Source of the DNA: Branchipolynoe longqiensis | Taxonomy: Eukaryota > Annelida > Polychaeta > Phyllodocida > Polynoidae | NCBI GenBank assembly: GCA_030323885.1 | Contig: CM059196.1 | Coordinates: 40,624,535 to 40,688,534 of the forward strand | Length of the DNA: 64,000 nt | Direction: 5' to 3' | In this document: piece by piece, positions 10,656-22,240 of the stretch | Layout of the letters: the number at the start of each line of letters is the position of its first letter | Position numbering within the stretch: position 1 is the first letter of the stretch | Position numbers and translations under genes: made by a program | The notes under the pieces: model-generated | What the model was told of the DNA's origin: nothing | The model's input: the letters and a program-made list of their open reading frames with translations, nothing else | Databases searched by the model: none

Positions 10656-10656
<1 letters not shown>

Positions 10657-10900
10657 TAGACACTGGTGCACTTATTAAACATTTGTCGCCACATTGAAGG
10701 GAATACTAAGGCAATTTAATGTAATCTGTTACTGCAGAATCTTATGTTGCCAGAGTTTTGGCATGTTTCCCAAAATTTATTTAGCATGGTTGCACTTGAA
10801 ATATCTCAAAAGTTCGCCATTTAAAATAAATTAAAGTTATTTCAAACTAAAGTTATAGCGATCAACCTAATATATTTATCTCACAAAATGAAAGAAACTC
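10655..10900 (+). repeat. M1 MITE, left-truncated
   Basis: CACTGGTGCACTTATTAAAC, TTTTGGCATGTTT, CACTTGAAATATCTCAAAAG and GAAACTCAAAACC are collinear with M1 at 43.8 kb. The left end is missing at the TA tract and the right end decays. Confidence 0.65.
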
Positions 10901-11680
10901 AAAACCTAAAAAACACACCAAAAAACCAACATATATCTGCAATCGTCGAGGCCTCATTGACCTTTGCTGAGACGAGACCAATCCCTTTTGCCAGGCGGAC
11001 ATTGCGCATGGTAACGTCATGGCGGTTGTCATGGTAATCGTTTATTGATTGGTGCTGGGGAGGTAATCTGTGTAGCCGAGTGCGGGTGGATTCTCTCCAG
11101 TAATCTGCTGGAAGGTGGAAGGGCAGCAAACTTAGAACAGATGATCTAAAAACACTAATAAAAAAGCCTCTCTTCACAAACTCCTGCTCTGGTTTCAGAA
11201 CTTTCACCAACATAGCTATTATCAGGATCTGTACGGGGCCTGAAAGTCTTGAAAAGTCTTGAACTTCATTTTGTCCATTTTAAGGCCTTGAAAAGCCTTG
11301 CATTTGACCAATTTTGGGGAATAAGTCTTGAAAAGCCTTGAATTCCATTAAACTGTCCCCACTCATCTGCCCTTCACCTCCTCCTTCTCCTCCACATTTC
11401 CTTAACTCTCCTCATGCTCCTCATTCCTCCTTCAACCTCCCCCACATTTTGCCTCACCTCGATTTGGCAACACTTGCCTTCATACTTCCCCACAGAACCC
11501 GTCATCCTTTCCACTGATTATTCACGTACCAACATCCCCATCTCTCTGGCACCTTCTAGCGCCATCTAGTGTGAAGGAATGGTGGAACCTAGCAGAACTC
11601 CTCCCCCCGCCCCTTGGGACGAATATATAACTACAACATTTCCCCAGACAAATGGTCGTGTAGTTTGAGTCGGCAACAAA
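10900..11680. other. Unassigned sequence
   Basis: No gene is recognised. Short repeats of CTTGAAAAGCCTTG occur at about 11245-11345, and a pyrimidine-rich tract lies at 11355-11460. The minus-strand 104-codon frame at 10899-11213 has no recognisable domain. Confidence 0.45.
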
Positions 11681-11682
11681 CT

Positions 11683-12792
11683 CACTGACTCACTGACTCA
11701 CTGACTCACTGACTCACTTACTCACTCACTCACTCACTCACCCACTCACCCACTCACCCACTCACCCACTCACCCACTCACCCACCCACTCACCCACCCA
11801 CTCACCCACTCACCCACCCACTCACCCACTCACCCACTCACCCACTCACCCACTCACCCACTCATTCACTCACTCACTCACCCACTCACTCACTCACCCA
11901 CTCACTCACTCACTCACTAACTCACTCACCTACTCACTCACTCACTCAACCACTGACCCACTCACCCACCCACCCACTCACTCACTCACTCACCCCATTG
12001 ACTTAAACATTGATACCTCTCGTTTCCTAGCCAGGCGCTCGGCATTATTAGGACAGGGCAAGGACTGTTGTGCTCAGTGTCAGGATAATGTGACTGAGTC
12101 GGATACCAGGTCATGGTGCCGGCGGCCTGGTTTCCCAGTGGGACAGCATTATAAAGTCGCATGAGTCTGCACTGTCACAAGTCGGTGCCCGTCCTGATAT
12201 GACCTTAGATGTTGCTAGGAGGTAAAACAACAACACCTCACTCACTCACTCCCTCACTCACTCACTCACTCACTCACTCACTCACTCACTCACTCACTGT
12301 CTGACTGACTCACTGACTCACTGACTCACCCACTAACCCACTCACCCACTAACCCACTCACCCACTCACCCACCCACTCACTCACCCACTCACCCACTAA
12401 CCCACTCACCCACTCACCCACTCACCCACTCACCCACCCACTCACTCACCCACTCACCCACCCACTCACCCACTCAGCCACCCACTCACCCACTCACCCA
12501 CTCACCCACTCACCAACTCATTCACTCACCAACTCACTCACCCACTAACCCACTCACCCACTCACCCACTCACTCACTCACTCACCCACTCACATACTCA
12601 CCCACTCACTCACTCACCCACTCACCCAATCACCCAATCACCCACTCACTCACTCACCCACTCACTCACCCACTCACATACTCACCCACTCACATACTCA
12701 CTCACTCACCCACCCACTCACTCACCCACTCACCCACTCATTCACTCACCCGCTCACATACTCACCCACTCACTCACTCACTAACTCACCCT
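11683..12792. repeat. (CACTCACC)n-type tandem array
   Basis: Tetramer-based repeats of CACT, CACC and CACTGA run for about 1.1 kb, split by one S1 fragment (11996-12232). The CACTGACT subtype is at the left edges of both blocks and CACCCACT is in the middle. Confidence 0.9.
11996..12232 (+). mobile_element. S1 SINE fragment inside the CACT array
   Basis: It begins at the post-head segment (TTGACTTAAACATTGATACC) and runs through GGCATTATTAGGACAGGGCA to the tail TTGCTAGGAGGTAAAACAAC. The tRNA-like head is missing, so it is 5'-truncated. Confidence 0.75.
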
Positions 12793-13251
12793 TTTTCAAT
12801 GTGAGGCAGGCCTCTTTCTCTCAGAAGCCGACATTTGCGTTGCATTACAAAGTGTCGATATGCACTTTGTCTAAGATAACGAATACCCTTTAACTACCAT
12901 GGCGGTCTGTCTCCATGGAGACGGGGGCCCTGCAGATCACCATCCCGCACTGGGGTAATAGTATAAACCAGCCCTATCTGCTTCCTCTCCACTACAACTT
13001 TTCATGATTTCTTTTCATGTTTATCTAACCAAATGTGTGCATGGAGAGTGTTAGAGTTGTAAAGGGAGATGTTAGTCCTTCTCAGTGTAAACATAATGTA
13101 CAAATCAACATCACATTACAAACAAATCACTGTCACAAATTACAAACAACACATGTCACAGCCACATGCGCGCTGGTGTGTCATGCATTGCATGCCTGGA
13201 ATTCATAGGGAGCACTATTATACCAGGCAGGCAACGTTATACTGGCTCCCT
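12793..13251. other. Unassigned sequence
   Basis: No gene or repeat family is recognised. It contains CCATGGCGGTCTGTCTCCATGG, an imperfect palindrome at about 12898-12919. Confidence 0.4.
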
Positions 13252-13264
13252 AGCCTCCCTAGCA

Positions 13265-13600
13265 CCGGGCGCGGTGGCCGAATCGGTAGCGTGCTGGCTT
13301 CCCGCGCAGAAGGTCGGGAGTTTGAATCCCAGCCATCAGTCAAATCAATGACTGATAACATTGATACTTGTCGCTACCTAGCCTGGCGCTAAGCATTAAT
13401 AGGATAGGGCAAGGACTGGTTAGCTCTGTGTCAGGATAATGCGACTGTGCGGGATATCGGGTCATGGTGCCAGTGGCCTTGTCTCCCAGTGGGGCAGCAC
13501 TATACAGTCGCCATGAGTGCGCACTGTCATAAGTCAGTACCCATTCTGTTATGATCATAGATGTTGCTAGGGTGTGAAACAACAACACACAATCAAACAA
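13265..13600 (+). mobile_element. Full-length S1 SINE with 13 bp target duplication
   Basis: The flanking duplication AGCCTCCCTAGCA is present at 13252-13264 and 13601-13613. The tRNA-derived head has an A-box-like region GGTGGCCGAATCGGTAGCG and a B-box-like GGGAGTTTGAATCCC, the RNA polymerase III promoter layout. The body runs through GCATTAATAGGATAGGGCAAGG, and the tail ends GTGAAACAACAACACACAA. This is the 'GGGCGCGG' head subtype. It is a good reference copy for the family. Confidence 0.9.
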
Positions 13601-13613
13601 AGCCTCCCTAGCA

Positions 13614-13984
13614 GTTATATTTGGTTAGTGGGGACAATATCAATATTATTCCTTTACACAAACAGTGGCTACATCCGAGAAGGCAGACCAACAAACACAT
13701 AAACAATAAATGCTATATCTCAACGATTCCAAATGCACATTAACGGGTGCCCCTGGCCTGAAGCTGGCGTCGATCTTGATTGCCATAATTGAAGTCACCG
13801 TTGCAATTACAAATCAAATTAAAGCATTTGGAATAAGAAAGCAAGATTTGACTCATTACCCGTCTAAGGGAAGTTCAGTCAACACTGCAGTTTATTCTCA
13901 CTTAAAGTTGTAATCTGTAAGGTTTGATTCTTTTGTCTCATTTTTGAGAAAAATAGATATAGGTATAGCTAACCATCGAATCTA
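13614..13984. other. Unassigned sequence
   Basis: No gene, repeat family or structure is recognised between the S1 element and the satellite. Confidence 0.4.
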
Positions 13985-15830
13985 GCTTGCTTGTATCAAC
14001 ACCCACAATATGTCCATTCTTTGTCCTAAATACCAGTACTTGGGCAATGTTAGCTGTGTATACTAATGGGCTAAGGTGTCCATTCTTTGTCTTAAGTACA
14101 ACCACCACGACAATGTTAGCTGTGTACACTAATGGACTAAGGTGTCAATTCTTTGTCCTCAATACCACCATCTTGCCTATGTTAGCTGTGTATGCTAATG
14201 GACTAAGGTGTCCATTCTTTTTCCTAAATACCACCACCTTGATAATGTTAGCTGTTTATACTAATGGACGAAGGTGTCCATTCTTTGTCTGAAATACTAC
14301 CACCTCAACAATGTTACCTGTGTATACTAATGGACTATGGTGTCAATTCTTTGTCCTAAATACCACCATTTTGCCAATGTTAGCTGTGTATACTATTGAA
14401 CTAAGGTATCCATTCTTTGTCCTAAATACCACTACCTGGTTAATGTTAGCTGCGTATACTAATGAATTAAGGTGTCCATTCTTTGTCCTATACACCACTC
14501 CCCGGACAATGTGTATACTAATGGACTAAGGTGTCCATTCTTTTTCCTAAGTACCACCACCTTGGCAATGTTAGCTTCGTATACTAATGGACTAAGGTGT
14601 CCATTCTTTGTCCTATACACAACTACCCGGACAATGTTAGCTGTGTATACTAATGGACTAAGGTGGCCATTCTTTGTCCTATACACAACTACCCAAACAA
14701 TGTTAGCTGTTTATACTAATGGACTAAGGTGTCCATTCTTTGTCCTATGCACCACTACCCGGACAATGTTAGCTGTTTATACTAATGGACTACGTGTCCA
14801 TTCTTAGTCCTGTACACCACTACCCGGACAATGTTAGCTGTGTATACTAATGGACTAAGTGTCCATTCTTTGTCCTATACACCACTACCCGGACAATGTT
14901 AGCTGTTTATACTAATGGACTAAGTGTCCATTCTTTGTCCTATATACAACTACCCGGACAATGTTAGCTGTGTATACTAATGGACTAGGTGTCCATTCTT
15001 TGTCCTATACACCACTACCCAGACAATGTTAGCTGTGTATACTAATGGACTACGTGTCCATTCTTTGTCCTATACGCAACTACCCGGACAATTTAGCTGT
15101 GTATACTAATGGACTAAGGTGTCCATTCTTTGTCCTATACACCACTACCCAGACAATGTTAGCTGTGTATACTAATGGACTACGTGTCCATTCTTTGTCC
15201 TATACGCAACTACCCGGACAATGTTAGCTGTGTATACTAATGGACTAGGTGTCCATTCTTTGTCCTATACGCAACTACCCGGACAATGTTAGCTGTGTAT
15301 ACTAATGGACTAAGTGTCCATTCTTTGTCCTATACACCACTACCCGGACAATGTTAGCTGTGTATACTAATGGACTAAGTGTCCATTCTTTGTCCTATGC
15401 ACCACTACCCGGACAATGTTAGCTGTTTATACTAATGGACTAGGTGTCCATTCTTTGTCCTATACACAACTACCCGGACAATGTTAGCTGTGTATACTAA
15501 TGGACTAAGTGTCCATTCTTTGTCCTATACACCACTACCCGGACAATGTTAGCTGTGTATACTAATGGACTAGGTGTCCATTCTTTGTCCTATACACAAC
15601 TACCCGGACAATGTTAGCTGTGTATACTAATGGACTAGGTGTCCATTCTTTGTCCTATACACCACTACCCGGACAATGTTAGTTGTGTATACTAATGGAC
15701 TACGTGTCCATTCTTTGTCCTATACGCAACTACCCGGACAATGTTAGCTGTGTATACTAATGGACTAGGTGTCCATTCTTAGTCCTATACACCACCACCT
15801 GGTCAATATTAACTCTGCTGACTAATCAAT
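13985..15830. repeat. 65/66 bp satellite array, about 28 units
   Basis: The unit reads roughly ACAATGTTAGCTGTGTATAC, TAATGGACTAAGGTGTCC, ATTCTTTGTCCTATACACCA, CTACCCGG. Left-hand units (to about 14790) carry AAGGTGTCC and are mostly 66 bp, so they keep one reading frame. Most right-hand units carry AAGTGTCC, TAGGTGTCC or TACGTGTCC and are 65 bp, which shifts frame every unit. Left-edge units are more diverged than those in the middle, as expected if unequal exchange homogenises the interior. Confidence 0.9.
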
Positions 15831-15889
15831 TACTAATTTTGTAGGATGTCTATGCTTCATTCTCTACATATCATATCCTTGGCAATGTT

Positions 15890-16145
15890 AAAGTTGCACA
15901 GTCCGATAAAAACTCAAAATTTCGTCAGAGGCGTCAGAGTTTTGGCATGTTTGCGTCAGAGTTTTGGCATGTTTGCTAATATTAATTTACCATCTTTGCA
16001 CTTCAAATATCTCAAAAGTTAGTTATTTGAAATAAAAGTTACTTCCAACGAAAAGTGAGGTAGATTATAAGAATCACCCTAATATATTCATCTAAAAAAT
16101 ACGCAGAAACTCAAGGCCACCAAATTATGAAACTTTAACTGTATG
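15890..16145 (+). repeat. M1 MITE with internal rearrangement
   Basis: It starts TTAAAGTTGCACAGTCCGAT and ends GAAACTTTAA, with M1 interior words. The 5' third is deleted, and GTCAGAGTTTTGGCATGTTT is duplicated in tandem near 15930-15975. Confidence 0.7.
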
Positions 16146-16554
16146 ATACTTTGTCTGCTTTGCCTACTTTTCCTACTTGACCTACTTTGCTGCTGTTGGA
16201 TGCGGCCATAGCCGTACCACTAACACATGCATTTTGTCAATTAGAAAACGGCATTCAGGTGGCTGCCCAATTCAATTGCCCAACTGAAATCGACCGTCTC
16301 CAATCTGGTGATCATTCACTGCGGAGTCACTTGTAAAGCTACCACTATTTTCTTCTCCGGCAGAATCCATGTATGCATAATATCTGCTATGTAACTATGG
16401 ATACAGTCAACCCTCATTGATCTGACCCTGTTTAATCTGGAAATCTCACCATCCTATCAATCATTCATGTAACAGATTTTCTTTCTCTCATTCGCGAATC
16501 CGACATTTAATACTGTGAACAACATAGCGTGAATTAACATATATACAACTACAT

Positions 16555-17500
16555 ATAAATACATATGTTGTGGGGGTGATGAAAATGGGAAATATTGCAC
16601 CTACGTGCATGCTGGGCCAGTGTGCTAACCATTACACCACCGAGGCTCCCTAATATCACCACACCTACCTGTTTATGTGGTTACTTGCCTGACAGGTCAG
16701 TGCAGACTACTACACTCGTCCCCCAGGAATTGTAAGTCTTTTAATGCTTACAATTAGATACAATCAGGCAATGCACTAACACATACATACACAGGGTATG
16801 TTCAACAACCATACATTGCGTAGCAACCAGTGTCGTTGGGGTGATGAAAATGGGAAATATTGCGCGTACAGCGGGACTCAAACCCACATCTCTTTGCATT
16901 CCGGGCCAGTGTGCTAACCATTACACCACCTAGGCTCACTGATATCACCACACTACCCATGCCTACCTGTCTATGAGGTTACTTGCCTGAGAGGTCAGTG
17001 CATACTACCACACATATATACATAATATATATACGTATATATATATATATATATGTATTTATATGTATGTCGTGGGGGTGATGAAATGGGAAATATTGCG
17101 CCTAGAGCAGGACTCGAACCCACATCTCTTTGCATTCTGGGCCAGTGTGCTAACCATTACACCACCTAGGCTCCCTGATATCAACACACTACCCACACCT
17201 ACCTGTCTATGCGGCTCCTTGCCTGAGAGGTCAGTGCAGACCACTACACTCTTCCCCTTGGAATTGTAAGTCTTTTAATGCTTACAATTACATACATACA
17301 GGCAATGCACTAACACATACATAGACAGGGTAGGTTCAACAACCATACAGCACGTAGCTTGTACAGGATCATGGTCACGGCAACATTCTGGGCCAGTGTG
17401 CTAACCATTAAACCACCTAGGCTCCCTGATATCAACACACTACCCACGCCTATCTGTTTATGCGGCTCCTTGCCTGAGAGGTCAGTGCAGACCACATGTA
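16555..17500 (-). repeat. Cluster of four S3 tRNA-like repeats
   Basis: Minus-strand copies at about 16560-16740, 16835-17015, 17060-17265 and 17375-17500 read GGTGTAATGGTTAGCACACT (A-box-like) and GGGTTCGAGTCCTGCTCTAG (B-box-like), with partners GTGTTGATATCAGGGAGCC and CTCTCAGGCAAGGAGCC. The linker TTTTAATGCTTACAATTA with a following 70 bp occurs twice (about 16737-16830 and 17270-17355), so part of the cluster arose by tandem duplication. The first copy lacks most of the B box. Confidence 0.75.
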
Positions 17501-17576
17501 TATATTATGGTATATTTAACTGTTCTGCTATATGTATATATATATATTTAGATGTATATATGTTTGTTTCTTTGTT

Positions 17577-17885
17577 TTTTACATCCTAGCACCATCTAAG
17601 GTCATATCAGGACGGGTACCGATTTGTGACAGTACGCACTCATGGCAACTTTTATAGTGCTGCCCCATGACCTGAAATCCCACTCAGTCACATTATCCTG
17701 ACACTGAGCCAACCAGTCCTTGGCCTATCCTAATAATGCCGAGTGCCTGGCTAGGAAGTGACAGGTATCAATTTTTAAGTCATTGGTTTGACTCTACCAT
17801 TGTTTGAACCCACGATCCCATGGTCTACTAACACGGGAGATGGATGCTCTAACTCATTCGGCCATCCAGTCTGGTCTTTTAGATA
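17577..17885 (-). mobile_element. S1 SINE, near full length
   Basis: TTTTACATCCTAGCACCATC tail to a GATGGCCGAATGAGTT-type head on the minus strand, with B box in the GTGGGTTCAAAC position. One internal deletion is present around the CCCCAC segment. Confidence 0.8.
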
Positions 17886-18079
17886 TTCATATATACATAT
17901 ACATTTAAATATATATATGTTTATATATAAGCCCTTTAAAATCAAACTAAAGTAAAGTCTAATATATATATATATTTTTTAATGGCAGGACCTGTAACCA
18001 TCGGACGATACAACGTTAAACTTGCAAATCAAATTGTGAAGGTCATTGAGTGACCAAACCTCCCAAAGTAGATTAGTAT

Positions 18080-18654
18080 AAGCCGTGTTCACACGGGCAA
18101 AATCTAAAGTGATTCAGCCAAGGCGAATCATATGAATCGATTTAGCCGCCCGTTCACACAGGCAGTACTTGGGCCGGAAATCGATATGTGCGCATGAGCA
18201 AGTCCAGTCTGACCAGTGCCAGTTTTCGGTTAGGCGACGTCACCACGAGAGAGTGGGTTCGACCTAGATATGTATGTACTGAATCGTATTGGTTTGGAAC
18301 GGTCAAGACTTCTGCTGGGCAGTGAAACCCTAAAAATAAATGATGAAAAAAATATCTGTGCACAGCTAGCAGTTTCATAAAGCAAATTTACCGGAAAGTC
18401 AACACACTCAGGTCTCGACTGTCACGTCCTTAATCCGCCTCAAGTAAGTTGGTTGCATTCACACGGGCAAAATAAATCGATTCACAGAAATCGACTCACG
18501 TAATCGACCTCCACAAGTGGTTTACAGTATCCGCATCACAGAAATCGATTCAGCCCTAATTCCACTCAGACGCCCGTTCACATGCAAAATGTGTGTCGAA
18601 CTAGGCAAGTCGATTTCTACGAATCGATTTACATTGCCCGTGTGAACACGGCTT
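18080..18654. mobile_element. MA-b: motif-array element, AATCGATT word
   Basis: The terminal inverted repeats AAGCCGTGTTCACACGGGCAA (split here as AAGCCGTGTTCACACG and GGCAA) are perfect over 21 bp at 18080-18100 and 18634-18654. The subterminal regions and middle repeat AATCGATT/AATCGACT words and CGTTCACA. A section at about 18180-18400 is less repetitive. The target duplication is not clear. No credible ORF. Confidence 0.75.
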
Positions 18655-18779
18655 CAGCCTCTCATTCCACTATTCTCCACGACTCAGACTCACTAACTGT
18701 CACTCACGCTGGACGCACTACCAGTGAGAGACCTTGCACTGAGACAATGCTTATTCTGATGAATCAAGGTTAGATCAAC

Positions 18780-18862
<83 letters not shown>
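18780..18862. repeat. Poly-C tract followed by (CA)n
   Basis: About 31 C followed by about 25 CA dinucleotides. Confidence 0.95.
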
Positions 18863-18863
<1 letters not shown>

Positions 18864-18939
18864 CTCCCACAAACCCCGACAAAAAGATAAAATAAATGTA
18901 CACCGCATGCGCTGAATAAACACACTCACATGTCTGTGG

Positions 18940-19270
18940 TGTTCTCTGTGGCGGAGTGGTTAGAGTGTCTGACTTTTTTCTAGGTCAGACTCCTAATCTG
19001 AGGGTCGGCGGTTCCATTCCCCGTGCCCCCAGCTCTGCCAATTTGGATTTCCACCGCTGTGTATAACTTACAGCGTCATCAAAGGCCGGTTGCTCTCATA
19101 CCATGTCTATGTGGTGTGGGAGGTTAAAAATCCCTTGGGTCGGTAAAAGTGTAGGCTCGGGCTTTCTATCGACCAGCAGTGGAGTGGGGAAGACCAGTCG
19201 TCTGTGACTGGGATATCCCCTGCTTAGGACAACTAATGTACCAACAAAAAAACAATAAAAAAAGAGAGAC
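18940..19270 (+). mobile_element. S2 SINE, full length
   Basis: The head GTGGCGGAGTGGTTAGAGTG is A-box-like and GGGTCGGCGGTTCCATTCCC is B-box-like, with a long spacer CTTTTTTCTAGGTCAGACTC that recalls the long variable arm of Leu/Ser tRNAs. The body CCATGTCTATGTGGTGTGGG leads to the tail ATGTACCAACAAAAAAACAA. It is the reference copy for S2 here. Confidence 0.8.
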
Positions 19271-19344
19271 AAATAAGTGTTCACACTTCCTGTCTACCAT
19301 TCGCTATATCGCTATATCGCTATATGTCTGGTGACCAAAAGGGG

Positions 19345-19655
19345 TGGCCGAATGAGTTGAGTGTCCGTCTCCCTTTTTAGTGGATCATGGGATTCGAAGC
19401 CACCTGGTCGAGGCAAACTAATAACTTTGATACTTGTCACGTGCTAGCCAATCGCTCGTCATTATTAAGATCGGGCAACGACTGATTGGCTTAGTGTCAG
19501 GATAATGTGTCTGAGTGGGATATTGGGTCATAGTGGTGGTGACCTGGTCTCCCAGTGGGGCAGCACTATAAAGTCACCAAGAATGTGCATTGTCACAAGT
19601 CGGTACCCAATCTTGATATGACCTTAGATGTTGCCAGGACGTAAAACTCCAACAA
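19345..19655 (+). mobile_element. S1 SINE, near full length
   Basis: Head GGTGGCCGAATGAGTTGAG with a B-box-like GGGATTCGAAGCCACC, through GCTCGTCATTATTAAG, to tail TTGCCAGGACGTAAAACTCC. It has the 'CGTCTCCC' head subtype. Confidence 0.85.
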
Positions 19656-20075
19656 CCAACCTCACGTGTCTAATTCCTAAGGCCGCCATTTTTGTTTCTC
19701 ATCATGCATTGCACTTGTGACTTCCACGGTCAGATATCAGTCACTTTAGGAGAACATTGGAAATGCTAGATGAATTAATTATGGCAAACAATGAAGACCG
19801 TTGACGAGAAGCTTCGCGTGCAATTCCAATCTATTTGTTATTCGGTGATGTAAATCATGTTATCTGAGATGAGATCTGTGCGACTGTTTGTCTGTGTAAT
19901 AGTTTCTCCAGTTGCTTTAACCATCTCACGAAGCTGACGCAACGAGATCAACAGACATTTTAGTGGCTGACCTAAATCGCTAACCAACGGGAATTTAAAT
20001 TAGAAGAGAAGGGAAACGAGTGCCGACTGGCTGCAATCTTCTTTTATTACACACTTCCTTAATTAATGTTGCATA
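19656..20075. other. Unassigned sequence
   Basis: No gene or known repeat family of this window is recognised here. Confidence 0.4.
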
Positions 20076-20079
20076 ATTC

Positions 20080-20345
20080 AATGGTTTTGAGTTTCGGTCA
20101 TTTTCTGAGATAAATACATCATGTTGATCGTTGTTATCAACCTTACATTAGTTTGAAGTAAGTTTTACATTAAATAGTTCACTTTTGCGATCTTTGAAGT
20201 GCAACCATCCAAATTAATTTAGGAAATTCCAAAGCTCTGAGAGATAGGCCTTTGTAGTAAAAAGTTATATTAGCTTACCTCAGTATTCCCTTCTGTGTGG
20301 TAACAAATGCTTAATAAATGCACCAGTATGTTCTAGGTACAATAT
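20080..20345 (-). repeat. M1 MITE, partial
   Basis: GGTTTTGAGTTTCGGTCATTTTCTGAG at the left is the reverse complement of the M1 right end. Interior words follow up to ATGCACCAGTATGTT. The outer left end and the right third are missing. Confidence 0.65.
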
Positions 20346-20454
20346 TTCCCATTTTCATCAGCCCCTGTCGGTGCTGTGGCCAAGATTCTATACAAGCTAA
20401 GTGCTGTATGGTTGTTATTGGTGTGCATTGCCAGTATGTGAGTATGCAGGTATT

Positions 20455-20905
20455 GCAGGTATAGCAATACCTCAGGGAGTTTGACGCCCCTGCCCTGCAG
20501 AGTTGTAAACCACTGCCTTGTGGTACAGGTTCTTGACAGAACCGAAGGCTAAGGGAGCAAACCCTAAACAGAAAACCATGTCACTGTGGCAGCAACAAGG
20601 GCGGTTGATGTATCGAACTCCCAACATCCCCCGACCAGCCACTGCAGGGACAAATAGTTTTGTGCCTGTCTTGACATGTTCTTGCCAGTGTGAAACCTCT
20701 ATTTGCTCCCCGCGAGAGTGCCACTGGTAACTTGCAAAAGCCAGCAGCACTTCAACACTTTTGCAGGCAGCTTTCATGAAATGTAATTAAGACCGACTCA
20801 TGGACGCAACTCTCACAGCAGAGAGCTAAATGGAGAGCGGCAGTCAAGTAATGAAAGCAGTCTTTGTCGCATCGCGACCGACAGCATGATGATGATGATG
20901 ATGAT
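20455..20905 (+). mobile_element. CATR retroelement, best plus-strand copy
   Basis: It begins with GCAATACCTCAGGGAGTTTG, runs through CTTGACAGAACCGAAGGCTA and GGCAGCTTTCATGAAATG, then joins TTAAGACCGACTCATGGACG. From there it matches the LINE 3' end at 31.77-31.88 kb through to (ATG)n. So a non-LINE 5' part is fused to a LINE 3' tail. A 70-codon frame (20518-20730) exists but its function is unknown. Confidence 0.75.
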
Positions 20906-20959
20906 GCCAGTATGTAATCGTAAGCATTAAACTGACTTATGGACATAAGCAATTGAAAT

Positions 20960-21170
20960 CACTTACGATTCCAGGGTGATGAGTGTAGTACTAGTAGTCT
21001 GCACTGCCCTCTCAGACAAGGGGCCATATAGGCACGAAGATGTGGATAGGGTGATGGCATCAGGGAGTCTAAGTGGTGTAATGGTTAGCACACTAGCACG
21101 GAATGCAAGAGGTGTGGTTTCGAATCCTGCTCTCGGTGCAATATTTCCAATTTCCACCAACCACCATGAC
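20960..21170 (+). repeat. S3 tRNA-like repeat
   Basis: GTCTGCACTGCCCTCTCAGA, then GTGGTGTAATGGTTAGCAC, then GGTTTCGAATCCTGCTCTCG and CAATATTTCC. This is the plus-strand counterpart of the 16.5 kb cluster. Confidence 0.7.
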
Positions 21171-21234
21171 ACTATCAATAGATCCCCCGTCGATGACATT
21201 AAAAGTGAATCCCCAAAGTGAAACCAACAGAAAT

Positions 21235-21785
21235 GGGGATGTGTGTGGGTTGGGGTGGAGAGGGCAGTATTTATGTGGAATGTATAATCAGCTTATAACT
21301 TTGTTAATCTTTTAGAATTTCAGCCATCTACTAGTCGAGCAGGTGATGCTGACAGCAACTTTTAACCCTCTCTTAACTGTATCTTAACCATTCGGATCTG
21401 GTGTGTAGGTTGAGTAATTAATCCTTAGCTTCGAATGTGCCTAAAAGTATCCTTTTTATATTGCAACACATATTCGCCATGACTGATCTGTCTGGAAAGT
21501 GTAATCTCAAATGTAATCTCGTCAGAATTAGCAACACATATTTTGATTCTAACCTAATTGTTGCTCCCCGTGAGTTTAATTAGGGGTCTACATTTAACAA
21601 TTCTAAATAAGCTTTATTAAAATTAAACCGATAATTAATAAAGTTATAGTGTTTTCTGTGTATGGTATTGATTCAATCCAAATTACTGTGCCTGTAGTTT
21701 AATTATGGGTCTAGTGTTTTGAAATAAAATTAAACTTTGTTTAAAAACAAAGCCATAAAATAAACATGCTCTTCTCTGTGCTGCA
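21235..21785. other. AT-rich sequence with two degenerate similar segments
   Basis: GAGTTTAATTAGGGGTCTAC (near 21570) and GTAGTTTAATTATGGGTCTA (near 21695), each followed by AAATTAAAC-like sequence, suggest a decayed tandem pair. No gene is recognised. Confidence 0.45.
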
Positions 21786-21789
21786 TACT

Positions 21790-22165
21790 ACGATGGTGTT
21801 GAGTTTCTGTCATTTTCTGAGATAGATTATAATCTTACTTTAGTTTGAAGTCAGCTTGCTTTAAAATGATTAACTTAGGTGATATTTGAAGTGAAGCTGC
21901 CTCTGAGATAGATTATAATCTTACTTTAGTTTGAAGTCACTTTGCTTTAAAATGACTAACTTAGGTGATATTTGAAGTGAAGCTGCCTCTGATCCCGTAG
22001 GCTTCTGTAGCAACATGTTCTGCTAAATTGTCTTAATACGTCCCTCTATGAGGTATCCCATACTTAATAACTGCACCGATATCTAAATTGGATATGTAGG
22101 TTCAAATCTAGATAAGGGTTTAGCTTTTGAAAATTTGATGCTTTCATCGGACTATGCAACTTTAG
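21790..22165 (-). repeat. M1 MITE with 86 bp internal tandem duplication
   Basis: GTGTTGAGTTTCTGTCATTT at left and ATGCTTTCATCGGACTATGC at right are M1 ends. The segment GATAGATTATAATCTTACTT...GTGAAGCTGCCTCTGA is present twice in tandem at about 21819-21990 with few differences. Confidence 0.8.
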
Positions 22166-22240
22166 ACCATATTTTAATTTGGCAAAACCTTTAGTATAAA
22201 TAGCTAACATTGGGAGATATTTGAACTGAAATAAGCTTAA

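Noticed and set aside
13265..13345. tRNA gene (and similar S1, S2 and S3 heads elsewhere)
   Set aside because: Each head is followed by the same SINE body and tail with target duplications, and acceptor stems do not close.
13985..15830. CRISPR array or repeat protein
   Set aside because: Units are directly adjacent with no unique spacers, and the one-base register change destroys the frame. This is satellite DNA.
16555..17500. Genuine tRNA gene cluster
   Set aside because: Copies share long flanks on both sides of the tRNA-like part and are imperfect in the stems, so they are repeats.
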